Source: G963665185 sp963665185 (lineage in GTDB: Bacteria; Desulfobacterota; Desulfovibrionia; Desulfovibrionales; Desulfovibrionaceae). Taken from it: a DNA stretch of 64,000 bases. The stretch spans positions 1 to 64,000 of the forward strand of contig CAXXPO010000014.1 in NCBI GenBank assembly GCA_963665185.2, written 5' to 3'. The notes beneath the pieces are model-generated. The model ran no database searches, was not told the DNA's origin, and saw only the letters and a list, made by a program, of their open reading frames with translations. The position numbers and the translations under genes are program-made. Numbering within the stretch: the stretch's first letter is position 1; each line of letters begins with the position of its first letter. Shown here in pieces: positions 34,447 through 43,202 of the stretch.

Positions 34447-34970
34447 CTATTTCTGCAGAAATTCCAGAATGGCCTTGCAGAACGCGGGAGGTCGTCGGGG
34501 GTGCGGCTGGAAACGAGGTTTCCGTCCACAACCACTTCCCGGTCCACCCAGTCGGCTCCGGCGTTGACCATGTCGTCCTTGATGGCAAAATAGGAAGTGC
34601 AGGTCCTGCCTTTGAGAATCCGGGCGGAGATGGGAAGCCATCCGGCATGGCAGATGAACGCCACCAGCTTGTTCCGGCTGGCGAGTCCGGCCACCAGTTT
34701 CACTGCGTCCGGGTCGCGGCGCATGAAATCCGGGGCAAAGCCGCCGGGAATGATGATCCCGTCCACGCCGTCCGGCGATACCTGGCCGTAGGCCACGTCG
34801 GCGGTTGCCGGAAGGCCGACCTTGCTTTGGTAGGTTTCCCCGGCTTTGGCGCCGGCGACCACGACGTTTGCTCCCGCTTCGGTCATGCGGATTTTCGGGT
34901 ACCAGAATTCCAGGTCGTTATACATGCTGGCTACGGGCATGACGAGCGTTTTTCCCTGTAACGGGTCCAT
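34447..34970 (-). pseudogene. PfpI/DJ-1 family protein with a C-terminal frameshift
   Basis: This encodes a DJ-1/PfpI domain of about 174 residues: KTLVMPVASMYNDLEFWYP at the start, GIIIPGGFAPDFMRRDP in the middle, and the nucleophile in AFICHAGW. Homologues are glutamine-amidotransferase-like peptidases or glyoxalases. At about 34490 the frame shifts: after SSRTPDDLP the family ending AFCKAILEFLQK is found in another frame, restored by adding one G to CTCCCGCG. Without this, translation runs into the next gene. It may be a true mutation or a sequence error. GCGAGG precedes the ATG at 34970. Confidence 0.75.
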
Positions 34971-35078
34971 GGTTCACCTCGCAGAATGGTTGCCGGTTGA
35001 AGAAATTGGTTCCTGGATGACTGGAGCGACGGAAACAGTGCTTGGGCAGAGATCGGGCTGGCCCCGAAAAGAGGGGGA

Positions 35079-35792
35079 CTACGGGTTTTTCGAGGCGCTG
35101 ATTTTTTCCAGCAGAAATTTTTCCATGTCCCGACGGTCTTTGCGAAGCCGGACGAGTTCGGCCTCCAGAATTTCCAGCTTGTCTTTCAATCCATTGTCTT
35201 CCCGGGCCGAAGCGCCGTGGCCGTCGGGGGTTGAAACGGCTTGCGTCCATTGCTTCTGCTGGTCCCGAAGGGTTTCCAGTTCGGCGCGCATGTGTTGCAT
35301 TTCATTGTGCAGCCGGATGTTTTCACCGCGCAGGGATTCCATGTCCCTGGCCTGGTCTTCCAGCATCCGCATGCCCTGCTGCATGCGTTCCATTGTCTCG
35401 GGAGCCATTCCCGAAGAAAGGGCGTTGAGCGCCTGGCCGAGTTTTTCGCCCAGAACCTTGGCGATTTCCGTACCCACGGCCACGGCTGTCTGCAATTGCA
35501 TTTCCTGGGGCTGGGCCATTGCGGGCATTGTCTGGGAAGGCGGATTGGCGGACCGGGCGGGGTCTATGTTCAGGGGATACATGTCGGCCAGTTGGGTCTT
35601 GACGTCCCTTGTCGTATGGCCCAGTTTAAGCAGCTCGGAAATTGTCCTGAAGATTTCAATGGTCTCGGTCCTGTAGCGCCTCTGGCGGCCACGGCCGATG
35701 CTGGGCAGGTATTCTGCGAAACGGTTTTTCCAATAGTGCAGGGTGGATTCCGGAATGTTCAATTCCTTGGAAATGTTGGCTATGGAAAGCAT
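35079..35792 (-). CDS. MerR-type transcriptional regulator with long coiled coil
   Basis: A 237-residue protein. Residues 1-70 form a MerR-like winged helix: SIANISKELNIPESTLHYWK, then GRGRQRRYRTETIEIFRTI. The remaining 165 residues are helical with a coiled coil in 125-235 (MESLRGENIRLHNEMQHMRA, LEAELVRLRKDRRDMEKF). No ligand domain or Cys cluster is seen. MerR proteins of this layout may act as structural DNA-binding proteins. A very good promoter lies 45-73 bp upstream. The start at 35792 has AGGGAA before it. Confidence 0.75.
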   Translation of the reverse strand: MLSIANISKELNIPESTLHYWKNRFAEYLPSIGRGRQRRYRTETIEIFRTISELLKLGHTTRDVKTQLADMYPLNIDPARSANPPSQTMPAMAQPQEMQLQTAVAVGTEIAKVLGEKLGQALNALSSGMAPETMERMQQGMRMLEDQARDMESLRGENIRLHNEMQHMRAELETLRDQQKQWTQAVSTPDGHGASAREDNGLKDKLEILEAELVRLRKDRRDMEKFLLEKISASKNP

Positions 35793-35836
35793 TTTTTTCC
35801 CTGTCACAATGGAACCCCATTTTTTATGATGCCACC

Positions 35837-35865
35837 AATGTAGAAGCGGCATTGAAGCAAGTCAA
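35837..35865 (-). promoter_or_regulatory. Sigma-70-like promoter of the MerR-type gene
   Basis: On the minus strand TTGACT (35860-35865) and TACATT (35837-35842) are separated by exactly 17 bp. This is a close match to the housekeeping consensus. The normal 17-bp spacer is unlike the 19-bp spacer of classical MerR targets. Confidence 0.65.
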
Positions 35866-35992
35866 GACGCCATTTTTGTTATGTTTCGGCTTCTTTTCCG
35901 AAACAGCGGGCACGAATGCCGGTAATGCCGCCTCTCGTATTCCGTAAATCGCTTGCATGCTCCCGGCTGTGCAACACAAGGAGAAACTCCGC

Positions 35993-37486
35993 ATGAAGGC
36001 TCCTGATTTTCCCCTGGAACTCGAATGGATCAACACGCCCGCCCCGCTGCGTATGGAACAGCTGCGGGGCAAGGTGGTCCTGCTGGACTTCTGGACCTAC
36101 GGCTGCATCAATTGCATGCACATTCTCCCCGACCTCCATGCCCTGGAAAAAACGTTCGGCTCCTCCCTGGTCGTCGTGGGCGTGCATTCCGCGAAATTCA
36201 AAGCCGAAGGGGAGAGCACCAATCTGCGGACCGTGGTCCGTCGCCTGGGCATCACCCACCCCGTGGTCAACGACCGCGACTACGCCGCATGGACCGCCTA
36301 CGGAGTTCGCGCCTGGCCCACGACGGTCTGCATAGGCCCTGACGGAAACATCAAGGCCGCGCGTTCCGGCGAAGGGGTGTTTGACGCCTTCGCGCCTCTG
36401 ATTCGAGGACTTATCGACAGCGCCACGGCGGACGGAACATTGAACGCGACCCCGCTGAACCTTAGGGCGCATCAACCCATGGAGGAACCGGCCCTGCTCA
36501 ATTTTCCCGGCAAGGTTTGCATGGCTGACGATCACACCCTGGTTGTCAGCGATACCGGCAATCATCGAATTGTCCTGGCGCAACTTGTCCAGGGCAAACC
36601 CTTGGCCCGCATGCAGGCCTTTATCGGCGGACAGGAGCCGGGTTTTGCCAACGGCCCATTCGACCAGGCCCGGTTCAACGCGCCCCAGGGGTGCGCCTCC
36701 AGCCCGGACGGAAAATTCATTTACGTGGCCGACACGGGAAACCATGCCATCCGGCGTATCAACCGCACGGACAACAGCGTGGAAACCATTGCCGGAACCG
36801 GAGTGCAGACCTCCTCGTATCCGGGCGTTGCAGGTCCCGGCGCGGAAACCGCGCTCAATTCCCCCTGGGATGTCTGCCTTGTGGGCGGAACACTCTACAT
36901 TGCCATGGCCGGCAGCCACCAGATATGGACCCTGGACACCCGCACCAACCACGTAAGCCCCTGGGCCGGAACCGGAGGCGAAGCCCTGGTGGACGGCCCT
37001 GTGGAGCAAAGCCTTCTGGCCCAGCCCAGCGGGTTGGCCTGCAGCCGGAACGCTGTTCCTCCGCGTCTTTTCTGGGCCGATGCCGAAGCCAGCGCCATCC
37101 GCGTTGCCCCGATTTCTTCGGGCAGCGTGGTGCAGACGTTGGTCGGCCAGGGGCTGTTCGAGTTCGGCGACGCGGACGGGCCGCGCGAAGCCGCTCTGCT
37201 TCAGCATCCCCTGGGCGTGGCCTATTCGCCGTTCGACAATCTGCTTTACGTGGCCGACACCTACAACAACAAGATCAAACGCATCGACCCCGAAAGCGGC
37301 GTGTGCATGGCCTTCAGCGGCAAGGGACGCGGACACATCAACGGGCGGCATGCGCGCTACTTTGAACCCGGCGGGCTGTGCGTGCATGACAGGACCTTGT
37401 ACATAGCCGACACCAACAACCACGCCATCCGCGTACTGGATATGCAAACCGGCACCGTGGATACGCTGCAACTGGCGCGGTCATAG
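35993..37486 (+). CDS. Thioredoxin-like protein with NHL-repeat propeller (NHLRC2-like)
   Basis: A 497-residue, apparently cytoplasmic protein. Residues 1-145 form a TlpA/thioredoxin-like domain with redox motif YGCINCMH (Cys 38 and 41) and a cis-Pro loop (AWPTTVCIGP). Residues 170-490 form an NHL beta-propeller with repeats such as VVSDTGNHRIVLAQL, YVADTGNHAIRRIN, YVADTYNNKIKRID and YIADTNNHAIRVLD. The combination resembles NHLRC2, whose substrate is unknown. AAGGAG precedes the ATG at 35993. Neighbouring MerR gene is divergent and may control it. Confidence 0.88.
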   Translation: MKAPDFPLELEWINTPAPLRMEQLRGKVVLLDFWTYGCINCMHILPDLHALEKTFGSSLVVVGVHSAKFKAEGESTNLRTVVRRLGITHPVVNDRDYAAWTAYGVRAWPTTVCIGPDGNIKAARSGEGVFDAFAPLIRGLIDSATADGTLNATPLNLRAHQPMEEPALLNFPGKVCMADDHTLVVSDTGNHRIVLAQLVQGKPLARMQAFIGGQEPGFANGPFDQARFNAPQGCASSPDGKFIYVADTGNHAIRRINRTDNSVETIAGTGVQTSSYPGVAGPGAETALNSPWDVCLVGGTLYIAMAGSHQIWTLDTRTNHVSPWAGTGGEALVDGPVEQSLLAQPSGLACSRNAVPPRLFWADAEASAIRVAPISSGSVVQTLVGQGLFEFGDADGPREAALLQHPLGVAYSPFDNLLYVADTYNNKIKRIDPESGVCMAFSGKGRGHINGRHARYFEPGGLCVHDRTLYIADTNNHAIRVLDMQTGTVDTLQLARS

Positions 37487-38047
37487 AAGGGGGAAGCGGG
37501 GCGGCGATCACGACATGAGCCGCACAAAAGGGAATCAACACAAAATCTCATCTGGCCGCGGGGGCACATGGTGTGCCGCCGCGGCGATCGTTGCCAGAGG
37601 TGCAACAACGGATTGCACTCAGGCAGCGCTTTCATCGGAGGGAGTGCCGCACAGCGCGTTTCGACTGGCCGGGGGGATGCCCGGAATGTCATCATTCTCC
37701 AGGCAGAAAAGCACAAAATGGGGCCGGCCATCCCACCTAAAGAATCGAAAAGGCCACCCGGGTTTCGACGAAAACCTCTTTTGATCGGTGCGGCCATCGG
37801 TTGACCGTTCCATTCTTTTGGAACCGGCACAGGACCAAGCCGGTATTCTTAGATTTATCATCCATCCGTCATATTTCTTGTTATAAATCCGACCCGCGTG
37901 TAACATGCGTGGCAATTATGGATAACCGGTTTTTTTGCGTCTGCCTGAGCAGAACGCGGTTGCAGAGGACGACCCCCGACGCACATGGAAGAGCCGGAGT
38001 TCTTAATACTTCCAGAAAGTGCGGTTTTTCCCGAAACGAGGAGAACC
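37487..38047. other. Intergenic stretch without a recognised gene
   Basis: No convincing coding frame was found in these 560 bp. An AT-rich patch near 37848-37895 with TTGTTATAAAT could be the promoter for the sensor kinase operon starting at 38048. The G+C-rich first part may be decayed coding DNA, but no family is recognisable. Confidence 0.45.
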
Positions 38048-41000
38048 ATGGACCCCATTCTGCATTTCGCCAATGCCCGAAGTCGATGGATGGCAGCACT
38101 TGTGTGTGTTCTTTTTTTCCTGGCCTTTTTTTCCTCTTCGTCCGTCGCCAAGGACATGGCTTCCCCTCAGGTCGTCAAGGTGGGGGCATACGACAACTAT
38201 CCCAAGATTTTCTTCGATACGGAGGGGGGATACGCGGGGATTTTCCCCGACCTTCTTGATGCCGTGGCCGAACGGCAGGGCTGGAAGATCGAATACGTGG
38301 GCGGAACCTGGAGCGAATGTCTGTCGCGGCTGGAATCAGGCAAGATCGATATTATGGTCGATGTCGCATATACCAAGGGCCGGGCCGAGAAGTTCGTCTT
38401 CAACGATGAAAATGTGCTTTTGAACTGGGGGGCTGTCTACACCCGTGCCGATCTGGATGTAGAGACCCTCACGGATTTGCAGGGACTGCGCGTGGCGGTC
38501 ATGAAGGGCAGCATTCACACCACGGGCAAGGACGGAATCAAGAGCCTGCTCAAACGGTTCAACGTCCAGCCCGCCGAGTATCTGGAGGAAGCCTCCTATA
38601 AGGATGTTTTCAAACTGCTGGACACGGGACTGGCGGACGCGGGCGTTGTGAACCGTATTTACGGGGTGGTCTTTGAAAACAACTATAACGTGGGCAAGAC
38701 CTCCATCATTTTCAATCCCATTGAATTGCGTTTCGCGTTTCCGAAAAACAGCAAACGGACAAGGACACTCAAGGCCGCCATCGACAAGGAACTAAGGGAA
38801 CTGAAACAGGATGACAATTCAGTATACTACAGGGTGTTGGATCGATATCTGGTTATAGGCTCCCCCGGGATTTCCAATCTGATCGCCAAAGGCGGCAACG
38901 AGCGCATCGTCCTTACAGAGGAAGAGGAGGCCTGGGTTCGAAGGCATCCCGTGGTGCGGTTTGCCGTGGACCCGGAGTTCGTTCCGTATGAGTTTTTGGG
39001 AGCCCATGGCGAGTTCGGGGGCATTGCCTCCGACTACGTGAAGTTGGTTTCCAATCGTTTGGGGGTCAGATTCGAGCGGATTCCCAACCTGGACTGGGAC
39101 GAGGCCATGGACGCGGCGCGGAAAGGGAAGGTCGACCTCTTCCCCTGTGTCGGGAAGACGGACAACCGGCTGGATTTTTTGCGTTATTCCAGACCTTATA
39201 CGCAATACAGCAGGGTTGTGGTCACCCGGACGGACGCGCCGTTCATCACAGGACTCGGCGACATTGCCGGCCTGCGGGTCGCCGTTCAGCAGAACACCTC
39301 CCATGAGGGATTCCTTCTGGATAATACGGACATACGTCCTGTGAAGTACAAGAGCCTCAGGGATGTCCTGAAAAGTGTTTCCCAGGGGGACGCTGACGCC
39401 ATGGTGGGCAATCTCGCTGCCGTGGCGTATTGGATTCGCGCTCTCGACCTGACAAACCTGAAGGTTGCCGCTCCCGCAGGAGAGCGTCAATCGAACCTCT
39501 ACTTTGCGGTTCGCAAGGACTGGCCGGAGTTGGTCCGGATGATCAACAAGGCGCTGCTGTCCATCACGCCGGAGGAAAAGCAGGCCATCATGCAACGCTG
39601 GGTAGGTCTTGAGTTCAAGACCGGTCTCGATCCGGTCCTTGTCAAAAGATACGCTGTCAACGCGGCAATCGGCGGCGGCATTCTTCTTCTGATCATCCTG
39701 GCATGGACCCTCAACCTCAGGAAAGAGGTCGCCAAACGAAGGAAGGTGGAGGCGCGGCTGCGGTACACCAATGAATTGAAAGAAATACTTACCAGGATTT
39801 CCACCGAGTTCGGCAGCCTTCCGAACCAGGACATCAACCACGCCATGCAGGGGGCGATGCAGCTGATAGGGCAGGCACTCCGGGCGGATGCCGTCTACCT
39901 TTTGCGCCTTGGGCCTTCCGGTGAATTCCGTTGCGAAGCGACCTGGAAGGTGGCGGAGGGGGACGACGGCGTGACCTGCGAGGATACTGGGCTGACGCAA
40001 ATCCTTGCTTCATGGCGTGAGGAAAAAATCAAGAACGGCGAAATGGTCGTCATTCCTTCGGTGTCGGCTCTGGAACCCGGCCCAGAATCCGGCAGAACCT
40101 GGCTCGAGGAAAAGGGCGTCGCTTCTCTTGCCGAGGCGCCTTTGAGCTATGAAGGTCTTGTCATGGGCCTTCTTGGAGTCACCTTTTCCAAAGACGGCGC
40201 AAGGTGGGGAGGTGCCGAAACGGGCTTTTTGCAGCTTACGGGGCAGGTTTTCACGAACGTGTTCATGCGACAGGACTTTGAGCGGACACTCCAGGAAAAC
40301 GCCGAGGCGCTGCGCGTGGCCAATGACCGTCTGAAGGAACTCGACCGGCTCAAGTCCATGTTTATCGCCTCCATGTCCCACGAACTGCGCACGCCGCTCA
40401 ATTCCATCATTGGTTTCACCGGCGTCATCCTCAAGGGCCTGGCGGGAGACCTGAACGACGTTCAGAAGGACCAGTTGCGCAGGGTTTTCCAGTCTGCCAA
40501 GCATTTGCTCGCTTTGATCACGGACGTTATCGACATTTCAAAAATAGAATCGGGGCGGGTGGGTGTGTACATTGAGGTTTTTTCCCTGGCCGACCTGATT
40601 CAGGAGGCCGTAACCGTTGTCGAACCCGAGCGGGAAAAAAAAGGCCTTACGCTGCACGTCGAGATGGACGGCGATATTTCCATGAAGACGGACCGCAAAC
40701 GGGTTCTCCAGAGTCTGCTTAACTTTCTGAGCAACAGCATCAAGTACACGGTGCAGGGGACGGTGACGCTGGGTGTCGTCCGTCGGAACGGCTTTGTGGA
40801 GATCAGCGTTACGGATACGGGCATCGGCATCGACGACAAGGACATGCCCCGGCTGTTCGAGGCATTCGAACGGATGGAATCTCATCTGAAGGTCCAGGCC
40901 GGCGGAACCGGACTGGGGCTTTATTTGACCAGAAAACTTATCTCCGAAATGCTGTGCGGCGAGGTGTTCATGCACAGCGAGTTGGGCCGGGGGAGCACGT

Positions 41001-41092
41001 TCGGCATGCGTATTCCGGTCAATCTGGAGGTATTTGCCATGGAGAATGGAGGAAAGGAGGAAAAGCTTCATGAAGCGGGCCTTGATCATTGA
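38048..41092 (+). CDS. BvgS-like sensor kinase with tandem solute-binding domains
   Basis: About 1014 residues. A signal/anchor (about 15-35) is followed by two type 3 solute-binding domains (about 40-265 and 285-520), a transmembrane helix (about 535-555: AIGGGILLLIILAWTLNL), a GAF-like domain (about 585-730), HisKA with SMSHELRTPLNSIIGF (His near 777) and HATPase_c (about 850-1000: DTGIGIDDKD, GTGLGLYLT). Tandem periplasmic domains are the hallmark of BvgS/EvgS sensors. Unlike BvgS it has no receiver or HPt domain; a single receiver is encoded by the next gene. Start chosen at 38048 with GAGGAG upstream. Confidence 0.88.
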   Translation: MDPILHFANARSRWMAALVCVLFFLAFFSSSSVAKDMASPQVVKVGAYDNYPKIFFDTEGGYAGIFPDLLDAVAERQGWKIEYVGGTWSECLSRLESGKIDIMVDVAYTKGRAEKFVFNDENVLLNWGAVYTRADLDVETLTDLQGLRVAVMKGSIHTTGKDGIKSLLKRFNVQPAEYLEEASYKDVFKLLDTGLADAGVVNRIYGVVFENNYNVGKTSIIFNPIELRFAFPKNSKRTRTLKAAIDKELRELKQDDNSVYYRVLDRYLVIGSPGISNLIAKGGNERIVLTEEEEAWVRRHPVVRFAVDPEFVPYEFLGAHGEFGGIASDYVKLVSNRLGVRFERIPNLDWDEAMDAARKGKVDLFPCVGKTDNRLDFLRYSRPYTQYSRVVVTRTDAPFITGLGDIAGLRVAVQQNTSHEGFLLDNTDIRPVKYKSLRDVLKSVSQGDADAMVGNLAAVAYWIRALDLTNLKVAAPAGERQSNLYFAVRKDWPELVRMINKALLSITPEEKQAIMQRWVGLEFKTGLDPVLVKRYAVNAAIGGGILLLIILAWTLNLRKEVAKRRKVEARLRYTNELKEILTRISTEFGSLPNQDINHAMQGAMQLIGQALRADAVYLLRLGPSGEFRCEATWKVAEGDDGVTCEDTGLTQILASWREEKIKNGEMVVIPSVSALEPGPESGRTWLEEKGVASLAEAPLSYEGLVMGLLGVTFSKDGARWGGAETGFLQLTGQVFTNVFMRQDFERTLQENAEALRVANDRLKELDRLKSMFIASMSHELRTPLNSIIGFTGVILKGLAGDLNDVQKDQLRRVFQSAKHLLALITDVIDISKIESGRVGVYIEVFSLADLIQEAVTVVEPEREKKGLTLHVEMDGDISMKTDRKRVLQSLLNFLSNSIKYTVQGTVTLGVVRRNGFVEISVTDTGIGIDDKDMPRLFEAFERMESHLKVQAGGTGLGLYLTRKLISEMLCGEVFMHSELGRGSTFGMRIPVNLEVFAMENGGKEEKLHEAGLDH

Positions 41093-41438
41093 AGACAACG
41101 AGGACAATCGGGAGCTCATCTCCTTTATCCTGAAGGCGCACGGCTATGAATACAGTTACGCCATGCGTGGGCTGGAAGGGTTTGACAAGGCTTTTGCGGA
41201 GCAGCCGGACTTTATCCTTTTGGACATTCAGCTGCCGGACATCCCCGGCACGGAGGTGCTGGCCAGGCTTCGGGCTGCGGAGGAGACGAAGTCCATCCCC
41301 GTTATTGCCATGACGTCATACGCCATGGCCGGAGACCGTGAGAGACTCCTGGATGCGGGGTGCAACGGATATATTGAAAAGCCCATAGACCCGGACGTGG
41401 TTATACAGCAGATCCAGTCTTTTCTTGAGAGCGCATGA
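41070..41438 (+). CDS. Single-domain response regulator (CheY-like)
   Basis: A 122-residue receiver domain only. LIIEDNEDNRE holds the acidic pair, LLDIQLPDIPG the phospho-acceptor Asp near 52, AMTSYAM the switch residue and IEKPID the Lys. It overlaps the kinase gene by 23 bp and the next gene by 4 bp, with a strong GGAGGAAAAG site upstream, so it probably shuttles phosphate between the flanking kinases. No DNA-binding output. Confidence 0.88.
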   Translation: MKRALIIEDNEDNRELISFILKAHGYEYSYAMRGLEGFDKAFAEQPDFILLDIQLPDIPGTEVLARLRAAEETKSIPVIAMTSYAMAGDRERLLDAGCNGYIEKPIDPDVVIQQIQSFLESA

Positions 41439-43114
41439 CGATGGATACCCCTTTGGTTTTGATAGTGGAAGACGACGAGAATTCCCGGGTGCTTCAAGAG
41501 ACTCTGCTTACCAGCCAGGGGGCGGAGATATTGAGTGCGTCAAACGGCCTTGAAGCGTGGAACCTGCTTCAGGAGCATTCGCCGGACCTGATCATTTCGG
41601 ACATCCTTATGCCGAAGATGGACGGGTTTACCTTGTGCCGCAAGTGCAAGGAGAATGAAAAGCTGCGGCACATTCCCTTTATTTTCTACACCGCGACCTA
41701 TACGGAAGACACCGAATCCCGGTATGCCTACGCCATCGGAGCGTCCAGGTTTATCATCAAGCCCATGGAAGTGGATGCCTTTCTGAGCGAGGTCGAAAAG
41801 GTGCTGGAGGAACACCGTTCCTTGGGCTTAAGCGTTTCCTCCGCCCCCCAAAAGGACAAAAGCAGTCTCGATAGCGAATACACCTCGATTCTGAGCAGCA
41901 AGCTGAACAAGAAGGTCGATGAGATCAGACAGGTTCGGCAGCGCGTGGAGATGAGTCAATCGCAATACAGGCAGCTTGTGGAGTTCGCGCCTCTCGGCAT
42001 CATGCGCATCTCGCCGAAGGGTGAACTGCAAAGCGTCAACCAGCATCTGGGGACTCTGCTCGGGTATGTTTCTCCCGACGACATGGTCGAGCGGGTGGGA
42101 CATGTCGGCCACGACCTTTACCGGAATCCGGAGGAGTGGGACCGTCACCTGGAGCTCATCCGCACCAACGGGGAAGGGCATTTTCCGGAATGTGTGTTCA
42201 AGCGCGCTGACGACAGTGATATCCGGGTGGAGATACGCGGCAGGGCCATTGTCGGCGAGGGCGGAGACAGCGCAGCCTATGAAGTCTTTGTCATCGACAT
42301 CACCGAGCGCAAGAGGACTGAGGATTCCTTGCGCGCGGCCAAGGAACTGGCCGAGTCGGCAAATAAGGCAAAATCAGAATTTCTGGCGAACATGAGCCAT
42401 GAGATACGCACTCCGCTCAACGGTGTCATGGGAATGCTTCAATTGCTCGAAACAACGGATTTGACACGGGAGCAACGCGAATATGCCGGTACGGCTCTTC
42501 AGTCTTCACAGCGACTGACGGTCCTGTTGTCCGACATCTTGGATATTTCGAGACTGGAAGCCGGCAAAATGGTGGCGAGTGAGGACGAGTTCGAGCTTAC
42601 TTCCTTTCGAGATTCGATTGTAGATGTATTTGTGAGTGAAGCCCTGAAGAAGGGAATTGATTTTACCTTTTCCATCGATCCCCAGATGCCTTTGAAGGTT
42701 ATTTCCGACGAGACAAGGCTCCGGCAGATACTGTTCAATCTTGTGGGGAATGCAATAAAATTTACGGACAAGGGATATGTCCGCATTGAGATTGAAAAGA
42801 TCAAGAGCTGTTCGGATTTCGAAATAAAGGCTTTGTTCTCTGTCCTCGATTCGGGGATAGGAATCGCCGACAAAGATATCGCAGCTGTTTTTGAACCTTT
42901 TTACCAGGTGGAAGGGTCCATGACCCGGCGTTATCAAGGGGCAGGACTGGGACTTTCCATCGTCAGAAAGCTGGTGAAGCTTCTCGGCGGCGACCTTTTG
43001 ATCGAAAGCGTCGAGGGAGAGGGAACGACGGTTTTTTTCGTTCTGCCCATGAAAATTCCTTTCGAGACCGGGGGCACGGCTGAAAACAATCCGGGAACAA
43101 CGTGCGCGCCCTGA
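41435..43114 (+). CDS. Receiver-PAS-histidine kinase
   Basis: A 559-residue soluble protein. The N-terminal receiver (1-125) has IVEDDENSR and the Asp in LIISDILMPKMDG. A linker coiled coil precedes a PAS domain (about 165-290), then HisKA with NMSHEIRTPLNGVMGML (His near 322) and HATPase_c (about 430-545: SGIGIADKD, GAGLGLSIV). With no transmembrane segment it can only get input through its receiver or PAS. It starts on the ATGA overlap with the single receiver gene. Together the three genes form a multi-step relay without a visible output regulator. Confidence 0.88.
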   Translation: MTMDTPLVLIVEDDENSRVLQETLLTSQGAEILSASNGLEAWNLLQEHSPDLIISDILMPKMDGFTLCRKCKENEKLRHIPFIFYTATYTEDTESRYAYAIGASRFIIKPMEVDAFLSEVEKVLEEHRSLGLSVSSAPQKDKSSLDSEYTSILSSKLNKKVDEIRQVRQRVEMSQSQYRQLVEFAPLGIMRISPKGELQSVNQHLGTLLGYVSPDDMVERVGHVGHDLYRNPEEWDRHLELIRTNGEGHFPECVFKRADDSDIRVEIRGRAIVGEGGDSAAYEVFVIDITERKRTEDSLRAAKELAESANKAKSEFLANMSHEIRTPLNGVMGMLQLLETTDLTREQREYAGTALQSSQRLTVLLSDILDISRLEAGKMVASEDEFELTSFRDSIVDVFVSEALKKGIDFTFSIDPQMPLKVISDETRLRQILFNLVGNAIKFTDKGYVRIEIEKIKSCSDFEIKALFSVLDSGIGIADKDIAAVFEPFYQVEGSMTRRYQGAGLGLSIVRKLVKLLGGDLLIESVEGEGTTVFFVLPMKIPFETGGTAENNPGTTCAP

Positions 43115-43131
43115 CAACCTGTTGAAACATG

Positions 43132-43202
43132 CAGGCTGTTCAAAAATGCGGGAGGGCAAGGCGCGTAAACAACACAGCCCACGCATTTTTTCAGCAGCCT
43201 GA
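43132..43202. repeat. Inverted repeat between convergent genes (terminator-like)
   Basis: AGGCTGTTCAAAAATGC near 43132 and the complement of AGGCTGCTGAAAAAATGC near 43202 form imperfect long arms around about 35 bp. The element covers the convergent ends of the kinase gene (43114) and the methyltransferase gene (43191). A half element (GGCTGTTGAGAAATGC) recurs at 47525, so it is dispersed in this genome. Confidence 0.6.

Noticed and set aside
33762..34970. A 402-residue fusion of PfpI with a downstream extension
   Set aside because: The extension is out-of-frame noise caused by a one-base frameshift; the true C-terminus AFCKAILEFLQK is in another frame and ends at 34447.
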